In this document: positions 24,168 through 35,800 of the stretch, one piece after another
Layout of the letters: every line of letters begins with the position of its first letter
How positions within the stretch are numbered: the stretch's first letter is position 1
From: Prunella strophiata
Taxonomy: Eukaryota; Chordata; Aves; Passeriformes; Prunellidae
Assembly (NCBI GenBank): GCA_036583965.1
Contig: JAZBQD010000014.1
Location: 40,968,990-41,032,989 of the forward strand
Length of the DNA: 64,000 nucleotides
Reading direction: 5' to 3'
Made by a program: the position numbers and the translations under genes
Notes under the pieces: model-generated
What the model saw: the letters and a program-made list of their open reading frames with translations, nothing else
Told to the model about the DNA's origin: nothing
Databases searched by the model: none

Positions 24168-24360
24168 TGCATAGGTTGAACGACAGTGTTGTAAAACAGA
24201 AGTACTGTTTTCTTCCTTGATTCTTCCATGAACTTCCATTTCAGAGTAGTAGTCCGAGCTACTTCCACTTCTCACTGTGTTTAACTTCTGCGACAAACCT
24301 CTACAGAAAGGGCCCAAAACTACTTCATATCTTTGGGTGATAAATAAAACGGGAGTTCTG
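24168..24360 (-). other. CpG-richer, exon-like island on the minus strand
   Basis: Read on the minus strand, a pyrimidine-rich acceptor (CCTTTTCCTACAG, ending at 24358) leads into about 60 open codons that include RSGSSSDYYSEMEVHGR. This has a natural-looking composition: a Ser/Asp/Tyr cluster, and four CpGs in about 190 bases where the surroundings have almost none. A possible donor (ACA|GTGAGA) sits at 24275-24274, which would give an 82-base exon. Otherwise the frame runs straight into the CR1 fragment. It could be an exon, a piece of a retrocopy, or chance. No protein family was recognised. Confidence 0.25.
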
Positions 24361-26269
24361 TAGGAAAAGGAATCTTTAATCATGTCCACAGTCTGTATGC
24401 AATATTACTTCAGTAGTTAATTTTCACAAGTCATCTTTATGCAGGCATATTTAAACTTTGAAGAGCTTCATTTTCAAAGCTCAAAAAAAAGCGTTCTTTT
24501 AGTGTAGTTTTGGATGGTTTTTTTCCCTTCACTTTAAAAAAATGTGGCTGACACAGTCATGTAACATCTTACTGAAAGCACCTTATGGAACCACTATCAT
24601 CAGTGTCAAGGAAATGTTAAAAAGCTTTACCAAACAATTATATTACATGCTTCCTTCTGTGGTTTTGCTGGCAATGCTAAGGTGCTAGAACAATTCAGAA
24701 CACTAGGCCATATGTTACCAAAGAGGAGATAATGACCCAACTTCTGTTAGCATTGACTGACTTTAGTATTATTTGGAATCAAGGACTGAAGTAACTTTTC
24801 TGCAGGAACTATCATATGCTCTTTTTGGTTTAAAAGGCTTTAGATAGGATTATGCATATCTGATAATTTGTGAAATGCTTTAATTTTTCTATGATATCCT
24901 AAGCAGATGATTTATTAAATGCTTTAATTTTTCTATGATATACTAAGAGGATTTCATTCATGCTCCTATGAAAGACCAGTAATTAGCTATATTATTGGAG
25001 AAGATTTGCTGAAGCTTTCAGAAATATTTTTGTTCCCCTAAATATACTCTATAAATACATGATATTTCTAGACTTTTTACTTGAAAATACAAAATATTGA
25101 CTGAATATTGTTAAAATGTAGGTATGTTTTCTCTTTGCAGAAACTTGTGGTAGTTCTGATTAGGCCACAAAAGGTTTTAATCTCCCTGAGACTTCTAAAC
25201 AACAATTGCAGCTGGTAGCTCTTAGATGTACCACAGGAATGTGGATCCTGCTAGGCAGTACTTTCCCAGAACTGCAATGTCACAAATAATTTTGATTGCT
25301 GTTCTTTTTAATTCAATGTTCGGGTTTTTTTTCCCTTCACCCTATATTGGTTTCTTGTTTACCTTCTATAGCTGAATTCAATTCTATTTGAAAAAATTGT
25401 TTTCTTCATGTGGAAGGTGCTTCCTTATGAAGACAGCCTCATTAACGATCAACACCCTTAGTGTGAGCCTGAGGCAATACTATAGCATTATCATCTCTGG
25501 AATTTTCAGCTCAATGGAAATATAAAAATGGGATCTCAAGCTCACAATTTCTCAAGGAAATCTTATACACCTAGAGAAATGTTTCCAGTATAAGCCAGAG
25601 TTCAAGAATCATGTATGTAGGTTCCTGAAACCAAAACACTGAACATCAGTCATGCCTTTAAAATCTTCTGATGACATCACATCCTGTGTCATAACCATAG
25701 TCCTCATCCTAGCCAGGTAATTTCAGTGAAATATAATTAATAAAGATATGATTAGACATCACATCAGCTACATTGAAAGATCTTCACAAAAAAAAAAAAA
25801 TTCAAAATATTAGAGTTAGACACCTTTGCCTCAGTTTCAAAATCTTAGCTTGTGCATATCCAATCTGCTTCCCTCCCGTGAACTAAGTCTAAAGAAAAGC
25901 AAAAAGGTTCTTGTTGCTTAGGTTGACAGCTCTGTGTCAAAGAGGATTCCTGAGGAAAAGGGACATAAAATAACCTGTTCTAATGAGAGAGAGACAACAG
26001 CCCAGCCCAAAAATAAGGGAAAATGAAACAAGAAAAAAAAAATTCTGCTATTCAAGACACATCAGTTCCCACTCAGCAAGTCTGTGTGCCTACCCTTCAA
26101 CACGATTCTTACTTGTATGAGTAGGTAAAGTCACGCATATTCTTGGTCCTTTTCTGCATAGGTGTTGTCACTGGGAGGCATGGTGTGTTGCTGGCAGTAA
26201 CACTTTTACACATATAAAATTACTATTTTAAAATTTTCTAGAGATGGAAGACTTTGAGAGCTGTCTGGC
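24361..26269. other. AT-rich stretch, no gene seen
   Basis: No supported gene. There is a diverged 44-bp tandem duplication at 24873-24947 and a poly-A run near 25788-25800. The rest is unremarkable. Confidence 0.55.
24873..24947. repeat. 44-bp-period tandem duplication
   Basis: A 31-base block beginning AAATGCTTTAATTTTTCTAT is repeated 44 bases later with one difference (CCT/ACT). The copy at 24873-24903 is followed by 24917-24947. It is a local slippage-type duplication. Confidence 0.9.
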
Positions 26270-26485
26270 AAAGTCAGGAAAAAGTTTTTCAGCCAGAGAG
26301 GGTGACTGAGCCCTGGAACAGGTTCCCCAGGAAGTTCCAAGCCCGACAGAGTTCAAGGAGCATTTGAACAATACTCTCAGGTACATGGTGTGACTCTTGG
26401 GGTGTTCTGTGCAGGGCCAGGAACTGAACTCGATGATCCTGATGGGTACCCTCCAACTGAGAATATGATATGAATCTATGATTCT
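26270..26485 (+). mobile_element. CR1 retrotransposon 3' end, different tail subtype
   Basis: A plus-strand CR1 tail. GGTGACTGAGCCCTGGAACA, AGGTTCCCCAGGAAG, CAGAGTTCAAGGAGCATTTG, CATGGTGTGACTCTTGGGGT and GATGATCCTGATGGGTACCC match the CR1 subgroup ending in CCTTCCAACTCAG plus ATTCTATGATTCT. The last eight-base-type repeats are present (CTATGATTCT). The minus-strand open frame 26228-26551 is an antisense shadow. Confidence 0.92.
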
Positions 26486-29400
26486 AAGACAGGAATCAGA
26501 TTTTGACTGCAGGTGAAAAAAAAACCTGATGCAAAAAAGTATATAAAACAATAATATGATTTCATAATTCTTTAAAATAAATATAAAAATTAGTTATTAT
26601 TAAGATGAATGATTGTGGAAATTCTCTACAGCCTCTTCCTGAGGTCAGAGGAAATGCAACAATATTAAAGTCAGATTCTTGGGGGTTTTAATGTATCTAC
26701 TGAACACAGCACATTCAGGTGTTTTATGTCTAATATAAATAAATAAACAAGAAAATATATGTAAATGCAATTAGCTGTCACTGACTCCTGTTAAAAACAG
26801 TAAAGCATGTTTGAGCTCTATGAATTAAGAACTTAAAACTGCAAAAATATTAATCTGTGATGTCTTCGTATATTACATGCAAGACTGATTATTAGCATTG
26901 TATTTACACCACTTTTTGTGGCTCTTCTACCAACATTCGCAAGACACATAAATATGTAATTAAACAGGTGAGTCTTACTCCAGGGTTTCTATTAGGGAGG
27001 GTTCTTGCAGCTGGGTGGACATCTCACATAGATGAGATAGGGATTCTCATTTCTCTTGACTTTGTTTAGTCTCAAGTGTAGAATCTTGGACCAAAGTCTG
27101 ACTAGAGTCACTGAGACCATTATTTTTTTCTGTGGCCAGGGGAATTAAATGTGACACAGTCCATTCTCAGGCCTAGTTTTCCTGGCTGGCAAACAAGTAC
27201 TTGTTTTGCTTTCACCCCGAGTAAAAGAGCTAAAACCAATCTAGTTTCTGAGATGAGGGAATCTGGAACTCCAAACTGACAGAACAAGTACAGATGCACA
27301 CAGAAAGACCTTCTTAAGTGAAACCCCTGACCATGCTTAGTGACAGGCAATTCTACCTGTTTCACCGATTCTTATAAGCAATCAGCTATTGTAGAATTGA
27401 AAATTAACCATCCTTGAACAGCCATCTTTTTATATTCTGTTTACTAGAACATCTCTATTCTTTTGTAAGCATTCTATTTTATATACTAGGCACTTCAAAC
27501 CACTAGGGATGTTGCAGTTAGGATTGCTACAGAAGCAGCAGATGTCAGTAAAGCAGAAGTGTCTTGTGCTCATATAAGCAACCAGAGAGCTTCTCATGTG
27601 TAAGTAAATGTCTGCAGAATTTAACCATCTTATTTCTGTGTCCTGGTTTTACCATACTGCGAAGGTCCTTATCCTCCATCAGCAAACCAAGACACACAAG
27701 CTGCCAGGCACTCCAAGGAAGCAGCTGCATCAAAACTGTATATGTGGCAAAAGCTGACCTTGAGAGATCTGTCACATTGAAATATGCAGTACCATGGAAA
27801 ATTTAGGCGCATATGCAGAGAAATGTCAAACATGAATTACCTTTTATTAATGTATAGATCATTACTTGCTTGTCCCTGCTTTTCTTTCTCCCTACCCATG
27901 TATACAAACACAAATTTGGGCACAAATGATGGAGAAAGCATGTGAAAGCCTGGTATCTTAGAGAGGAACACCCTGATCCAACTTCTTCCTCCCATAAAAA
28001 TTTTCTTTGAAGTCCCTGAAGGACAATAGCTGTTTAAGCAGTGCTGGTTGTTCAGGATGTGTTCTGAGGTGAAAGGAGCTCATTTGGAGAGGGCAGCCAG
28101 ATAGTACAGAGTCCATCAGCTGGTCATACACATCCACGAGCAATTATACTGCACTATATGCAGTAGATATGCCAAACTTAAAGAATATCCCTCCTAAAAC
28201 TCAAAACCAATATATTCCTACAGAAATCAGATAGCACCAAATACTTACATTTCAATAATTAAAAACCGTTTGAAGATGCTTTTATGTAATCTTGCATTTT
28301 TAAAATAAGACAATTAATCTACCTTTTTTTTTTTTTTTTAATTGTTGCTCTTGTCTGCATATCTTGTGGTTTCTTTCAATTAAATACAGTTTCACAGATT
28401 CTCAATAAGTACAATTCCCCTGGAAACAATATATTTTTTTTCTCGTTTACTGTCTAGCAACTCTTTGATCAACTAGTTCTGAAAAAAGAAAACATCAATC
28501 ATGGATTTTCATACTGACAGTTTCTAGGCAAGAAGAAGAAAAGGCTTCTGTATTTCACTGAACTGAACCCTAAGTGTACTCTGGAGTTCAAATCTAAAGT
28601 GTGATGGACAATAGATGTTTATAAAAGAAAGTGAGACTGCTGTCAAGACACAATGATAAACAGCCTTACCACTGTGGTCCTAGAACACCAGACCTTACAC
28701 AGCAGTGACAGTTCATCTGCCAATAAATAGATGAATTATTTTCAAGGAAAATAAAATAAAAAAAAAAAAACAGCCAAGCCACAAAACTGTCTTTGAGATA
28801 GTTTTGCATCTATAACAGCATTGGAGTAATGTCCCAGGACAATGATAGTAATGTTGCTGGGAAAGATTTTCAAAACTGAAAATTAATGCAAAAACAGGTC
28901 TTCTCATCTGACACTTATTATTGGAAAGAAAAAATATCCTCAGAAATTTTCTGGCTTATAGTAACATGTTAAATAAGGACAGAATATTAATCTAGACAAG
29001 AAATGATCATTTATTAAAAAATTCTATCTCAAATTACCATTACAATTTTTTTCCTGAATAAACCCTAATTTTAGCCTTTCTTTGTACACAAGACTCTGAA
29101 GTTTCTCAGCACAGTTGCTCTACTTTAGTAGTGGGTAGATCAGTCTTATACCTCCATTGTATATATTGGTTTGTGATGCTGTTGGGTCCTTTAGAAACAA
29201 AAATAAATTATGGTCTTTTAAGAGATCACTGAAAATGCAGTGGTTCCCCTTACACACTTCTGCTCTCTTTTAAGCTTTATCTTTTGATTTGCTTAGATAT
29301 TTTTTTTTATTTTCTACAGTTATACCAATATTGCAGTGTTTTCATATGCATAATGTGTATCTATTCTCCTTGTATAAATTTAAATTATTTTATTTACCTT

Positions 29401-29511
29401 CTCTTCTACCTCTGTAGTTGTACTGATCAGACACTTAATTGATGTCACTTCTCAGGGGAGCTTTGTCACTGATGATGGCATACATTTTCTTGGTCAATAA
29501 AATGCCAAACC

Positions 29512-29533
29512 ATATATATATATATATATATAT
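29512..29533. repeat. (AT)11 microsatellite
   Basis: A perfect AT dinucleotide repeat of about 22 bases, probably length-variable. Confidence 0.95.
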
Positions 29534-30672
29534 GACATTTTTTTCTGAAAACAAAATACAAAATAAACAGTCTGACTTCAGTACTTAAATTTCAAGAAGA
29601 TTTTCAAGAAGGAAATGAGCAAAACATGAAAGCTGAAGATAATATGAATTTGATGTACTAATATAGAAATAAATGGTCTGGGGGACTTTTGGGGCACACA
29701 AGTTGGCATGCTTGTATTTAGAGATACGAATCAAGCTGTCAGCTCTGTCCTGTCAGGATCACATGTTTTGGATGTCAAGGATGGGGAGCTCAGAGGAAAG
29801 ATTTAACAGCTGAACCTTGATATGTGCACTGTGAAAATTTGATCTCTTAATGGACAAAACAATGGTGCTTTTTCTACCTTCATCCTACTGCAATTTCAGG
29901 TTTTCCAAAGACTTTTAATTGTGCTGTCATTTTTGAAATACAGACTCCTGCCAATTTTATCTGTCAAATGCCATTTAACAAAATAAATGAGCAGTCCAGT
30001 TGAGTTTGTTGAATGCACGGTTTTAGACAACAGCAAGAAAACATTTCCTGTACTCTGGAACTGTTCTTTGTATTTACATATTCACGCTATTTTTTTAGCA
30101 GCTCCACCTCCTCCATCAGATGCATTTTTCAGATGAGTAAAATCTGAATGATAAATTAGTTGAAGGTTTATGACTAAGTTCCTATCCTTGGAAAAGGAGT
30201 CTAAATTTTGTCAACTTTTAAATATAAGATTGATCTCTTAATTCAAGTCTGCCTTTAATATCAGAGCATGATCACAAGGCTTTTGTCAGAAAGACAGATG
30301 ACCAAAGGAACTTCTAGATTTTAAAAAATTAAAAGTATAATAAGGGCAGAAATAGATTGTCTTTCTTGATAGCAATTACACATTCTCATCTGGAAGAACT
30401 GTAAATCACTAAATGAACTAAGGTAATTTTCTTACGCAGATAACCCTTACACAGCAAAAAATCTCATTCACTATGAACCACTACATAGAAGTGCACAGTT
30501 GCTGCATTTGACCTTTCTATCGAGGGTTATCAAGAGGTCTTCAGTCTCCCTTGTTATATTTCCACCCATTGAAGTGCTCTTTTGAGCTCCTGTCTTGAAA
30601 TTTAGGACATTCATTAGGCATGGACTGTTCACTGCAGAATAGGAAAAACACGACTTTTGACATTTTTATTAT

Positions 30673-30688
30673 AGGTCGCTAAAGGTCA
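30673..30688 (+). promoter_or_regulatory. DR4-type nuclear-receptor half-site pair (candidate)
   Basis: AGGTCG and AGGTCA lie in direct orientation with a 4-base spacer. DR4 spacing of AGGTCA is the classic arrangement for thyroid hormone receptor or LXR paired with RXR. One half-site has a mismatch at its last base. A match of this quality occurs by chance at low frequency, and no promoter is seen nearby. Confidence 0.2.
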
Positions 30689-32619
30689 TTTTTTCCAGCA
30701 ATGTGTAGTATCAAGCAGGAAGTAGTCATAAGCATGAAGCCCTCAGCCTGAAGTCACAAGCTCATTTATTATCTTCAATATAATTTTAGTAGACTTAACA
30801 ACTGTGTCACTGATAATCATATTCTGTCTACTCAATATCAGAGACAATTGCAAAATAATCTTCCAAACAATGTATGACAGGCATTCATTCATTACACAGA
30901 TAAAATTTGCTATTGTGTTATCAAACACAATCTAGGCATGTTTAGATAGATTTGCTCCAGGTATATTGCAGAATCATGTTTGGGTGGATCAAAGTGAATG
31001 CTGTTCTGTATATTTTGCTGAAGTGTATCCCTCATTCTTAACCAAGAACATTCCCCTGGCTATGTTCACAGTACAGGTATAGCTTTCCAAGTGACCTTGC
31101 CATTGATATAAAATTACTCTAATTTCACTGGTTTCTTATGAAATGACAGAGGAATAATTTAGTTATTACATAAGTGTAATATTATTACAAATGCAATGTG
31201 TATGGTATTATTTAACAGTAAGATCTGATAGCTTTTCAAAGCCACCCTTTCAAAGAGCTCCATGGCTCTCCTGTTATAATCTTGCTTTTGTATTTATTTT
31301 TATTTCAAGTATCCACTTCATCTAAACAGGTTGTCAGCCTGGTCCAAGATGTCTTGGGGGATTTACAATTTGGATAACTCTAGAAGAAAGCTTTGTCTTT
31401 GTTTTTTTTTTCAGTCAAAGAGTCCCTTCAATCAAGGTATGCTCCACTGCAATGCTGAGTACAGAGACATTCTTAAAACCCACAAACCACCAATCAGTTT
31501 TACCAGTGGCTTCATCTGTGAGGAGATGAGAACACTTGTAGGGAAAAGGAGTAGTGAGATGAGATGACAGAAGACTTCGCTCACGTTGGGGAACTGGTGT
31601 TCAAATTCTTGATTCCAGGAAGGAACAATGAACTATTCACAGAATATCTGTGAAAGAGAAATGAAAAATAAAAGCCATACTCAATGAAGCTTGAAATCAG
31701 GTATTATGAAGTGGTGTTAATGAAGATAATTTTTATTTTCCATAATGAAAAGATTTCAGTGAAAATAAAGAAGAGGTTTTCTATCCATAAAATCTATTTA
31801 TGAATCTCTGAATTTTGTGTGGTTAGGCAGCACATTTATTGTGCACATTTCTATTGTGTAAGGAGCTGTGGTATTTCTTTTATGTTGTTCTTTGATTAAT
31901 CATCTCCCAAATTATTAACTAGGTCAGCAGAAGATATTTTCACTCACAGCCTCAGAAATGTGATTATTTATTCAACTTTGTTTATGATTAGTGGGATTCC
32001 AAAATTAAGAGGGTTAGATGAGTCTGAATTTTTGACTATCACCTTTGAAATGATAATACATGCTTGGAAATTACTTCATCGGTAGCTAAAGAGCAACTGG
32101 AGAGATGGAAGGTAGTTGCACTATTATTATGCCTATGGCAACATTACTGTAGCTGCCTATTTCTAAATGGAACAAATGTTTTATTATGTTTGCTAGTGCC
32201 CAAGTCCCACAAAAAAAAAGACGTAGTAACTGCAGCAGCAGATGGCTAAGGCTGTGTGACTACCAGTGGTTTTGTGTTATTATTTCTATCAATCAATGAA
32301 CTTTTAAGTTTGTGTAGTGCTATTTTGGTCATGCTTATTCTTACTGTGCTGCTATATTAGAACTTTGTATAAAAGCCTGTTCATAAGCGGCAATTTAAAC
32401 AGTAGAGGTTGAGGTGTTTGCTGCCTGTGTTATTACTGAAAATGAGGATTCCTCTGTTATTATGCCTACAACACACATACAATTACATTTTTATTTAATT
32501 TTGGTAGTAGAAATGACATTGGAATTGTGGGGAGCACAGGCAGATGTTCTTCCTCTCCTGCTCAATAAGCAGTCTATATTACAATCTAATTACTGTACTA
32601 CCTACCCAAAAGGAGATTG

Positions 32620-32895
32620 CACCTTCTCCCAGGCAACTGGTGACAGGACAAGAAATGACATTTAGGTGCACCAGGGGAGGTTCAGGTTAGACATCAGGAA
32701 TAATTTATTCACAGGAAGGGTTGTCAAGCATTGGAATGAGCTTCCAAGGGAAGTGGTGAGGTCACCAGCCCTGGAAGTGTTCAAGAAATGACTGGACATG
32801 GCATGTAGTGCTCTGATTTGGTTGATAAGGTGGTGTCTGATCAAAGGCTGGACTCAATGATCTTGGAGGTCTTTTCCAACCTTAATGATTCTATG
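32620..32895 (+). mobile_element. CR1 retrotransposon 3' end, ~275 bp
   Basis: A plus-strand CR1 tail with good similarity. CCTTCTCCCAGGCAACTGGT, GACAGGACAAGAAATGAC, GTGCACCAGGGGAGGTTCAG, GACATCAGGAATAATTTATT, GCATTGGAATGAGCTTCC and GAGGTCTTTTCCAACCTTAA precede the final TGATTCTATGA. It is the same tail type as the long copy at 8155. It looks among the better preserved copies here, but it codes for nothing. Confidence 0.95.
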
Positions 32896-35800
32896 AAGTT
32901 TTTGCCTGATCCGTAGACAAGAAGACATCTTCACACTTACTTTCTCTCTCTTTCCTTATCTCTTACTTCTCCTCATTTCCTGCTCACCTCTTCATTGAGT
33001 AACCTGATCAACCTCCTCCGTCTCTCCCCCTCCTCCAAAAAGGGGTTCATATTGAGCTCTGCAGAAGCACCATCCTACTTGCCAATCTGACATCTGTGTG
33101 ATATTTTCAGCAATTTAATGTTTGAACTTTAGTAGGTTTCAATAGATCTATTCTTGTGACACTAATGATCAACTCCTCACATCCATTCCTCACTAGCAGA
33201 TGAATAAATCAACAGTTTGCACCCCTCATAGCTCATGTAAATTTAGTACTATGAATGTTAACTTGCAATACAGTGGCATAATCATTAAGAAACTGGTGAT
33301 TCTAGCCATGAATTGCACTCAGATCATCTTCTACTTTTTAACATTTTGATGTTGAAAAGTTGGTTCTTAACAAATACTATTAGTGAAGCATATAATTTGA
33401 ATTATAATGTAAGATTTCCTTACATTGTAGGATTTTCCCTACAAATGCAAAATCAAACAATTAAAATGCCCAGGAGTAATGCACTGTCTCATGGAACAAT
33501 GAGGTTGAGTTCTAAATAAAACTACTCTTTGTCCACATCACTGTACTTTGTAGTCCATTCAGAACTATTCCTACTTGAATTAGAGCTAATTCGAGGTGAA
33601 TTTTTCTCACACCAACAATTGAGTTGTTCACTTGTTGCCTAAAATAAAAACAGAACCAAGACAGAATCTATAGGTTTGACAGTGTCCCATCACTGACTGT
33701 TGATGTGTATAGTGATCTCTGTCACAGGAGACTAAATTTCCTTCCCTACAAATCTTTTCTGCTGCTTTTCACCAGGAAAAGAAAAAAAGGTGGTTTTCCC
33801 CATGATATTTATGCAACTGCTTTTTACAGGACATAGAGCTTCTTGGTACTTGATCCAGGTGACAGATGCAGGCGAGATAGCCTGTGCAGGCCCTTCCTCA
33901 TAGATATCATACTTAGGACAATACATTGGTCGTCTCAAAATAAGAGCAAGCTCTATTAGTGCTCATATTTATAGCAATACTACCAATTTTGAGATCTAGA
34001 ACCAGTTTTAAAGCACTAATAATAAAGAATTGAAAACTGACATCCATCTTATGTCTTCCTGGAGACAAAGTGTTAAAAATCTATAAAGAGATCTTTTGGA
34101 AAAATTACACTGACTAATGAAAATGTAACATTTTTCCTGAACATCCAGTCTTTTGACTTATTAAAATATGCAAATCACTCTAGCACTTTGTTTAATTGCT
34201 GTTTCCTTAAACCCATCAAATCTTCTTAATTCTTCTTTTCTTTGTCCTTAATTAACACCCATTCCCTATTGGCTAAAGTGTAACCCAGAAGACCCAAGCT
34301 TGTGAAATTCTCCACTTATTAAACCTAATTGCTATAATAATTAGCAACCATTGGCAAAATATTCATCACACAAAAAGCACGAATGCATCTAATTAACAAT
34401 CTCAAAACGCTAAGCATTAGCTACTTGATATTTTACTTACTGTTTCATGCCTTTGTTTCTGGAGATATATGACATAATATATTTTTCTAAGGAGAATAGG
34501 AAAGGAACTTCTCTTTAAAATATTAATTTGATAAAACTGAAACTTTTCACTCTAACAACCAGTCATTATTTTAAAAACTTCATTTAAATTCCACTACTCA
34601 GGCCCCAGATAGGAATTTCCTGACAAAGGAGAAATAAAAAAGGGAGACCAGCTCAGGTAGTTCATAAACCCTGTGGGACAAGGGTGATGGACAGAGTAGG
34701 ACTCCATGCAGGAGCATCCCTTAAACAATGTGAAAAGTATCTTCACAAAGCTAGTGGTTAGCTCTGAAGTTTTTTCTCTTGGAATTTGTTTGATTTACTT
34801 TGTTGTGAAAGAAATTATGAGGTTCAATTCACATTTTAATACCTGCATGAAAGTGGTGAGTTCATCTGATGTGAAGCAGAAATATTCTGGAATTCTCAGA
34901 GCTGTTTGTATGCTGGGAGAAAATTGTTTGGTCAATGTTTTGATACAATTGGCATCTGATAGCAATTTCTGCAATTGGTTGCATACTTAGATAAAATGGA
35001 ATTCCATAATATAATGACTTACGTAAGGTATTGAGAACACCTTATACAGAAAAAAAATTATAGTTTTTTTTTGACAGAGATCAGTTCTTTCCCTGAGTAG
35101 AAAAATTCAGAAATTTAAAACAATTTTAACCATAGATGGTTTTGTGTTTGCATTTTCTTTTTACGGAACAAAACATAGTTTTGGAACAAGGCAAACCATT
35201 TCCATAGTCTATTCACATCTGAAATTCCCCTGTCTTTTAGAATTTGTGTACATGAGAAAAGTAGAACCAAATATTTTATTCCCATTTTTAATGCCAAACT
35301 CCTAAAATAGAATTATGATTCTAAGGATTTTTTTTTTTCCCCAGAGTTTTGCCCTCTGAGACTGATAGCCCCTCATGAAAAGCCTCATGCCCATCACAGA
35401 GTGAGCATCAATCTCTTCTCTTGACTGTGTCCTGACACTCCTGTGGTTTACCACTCTCATGTGATTCCTGTGCTAAGTGTAACATCATGGTTAGTAGATG
35501 GGAGAGATAGAAAGATGCATCAGTGCAAATGTAGCCTGATCAGCAAGCTTGATATTCAATTGAGGATGGAAACAAAGGAAGTGGCACTGTACTCTGTGGG
35601 CTGCTGACATACAGTAGACTGACTTCACCTATAGAAAGACTGTTTTAAAACAGACATTTTAATGATGTTCATAAACAAGGTATTTTAGGTGGCTTTGACG
35701 TGTATCAAAATATTAGACTTCACCTTCCCCAGAGGAAATTAGAGTTTCTCTTGACAGAAGATTTTAGTTTTTTAGAATTTTATAAAATTTTTAGTCCTTT

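Larger units (their letters stand above)
26486..32619. other. long AT-rich stretch, no gene seen
   Basis: Six kilobases without a supported gene or recognised transposon. It holds an (AT)11 microsatellite, several A/T runs (28324-28339, 28758-28770) and a DR4-like motif pair at 30673. Minus-strand frames at 27120-27365, 27545-27775 and 27958-28143 read plausibly in places but show no known domain and fit chance. Confidence 0.55.

Noticed and set aside
26228..26551. Minus-strand 107-codon frame
   Set aside because: It is antisense to the plus-strand CR1 tail at 26270-26485.
27958..28143. Minus-strand frame reading VYDQLMDSVLSGCPLQMSS
   Set aside because: It looks protein-like, but it starts from TTG, has no clear splice signals and shows no recognised domain. 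It is short enough for chance.
33732..33938. Minus-strand frame reading YEEGPAQAISPASVTW
   Set aside because: No acceptor or donor of quality at its edges and no recognised family.
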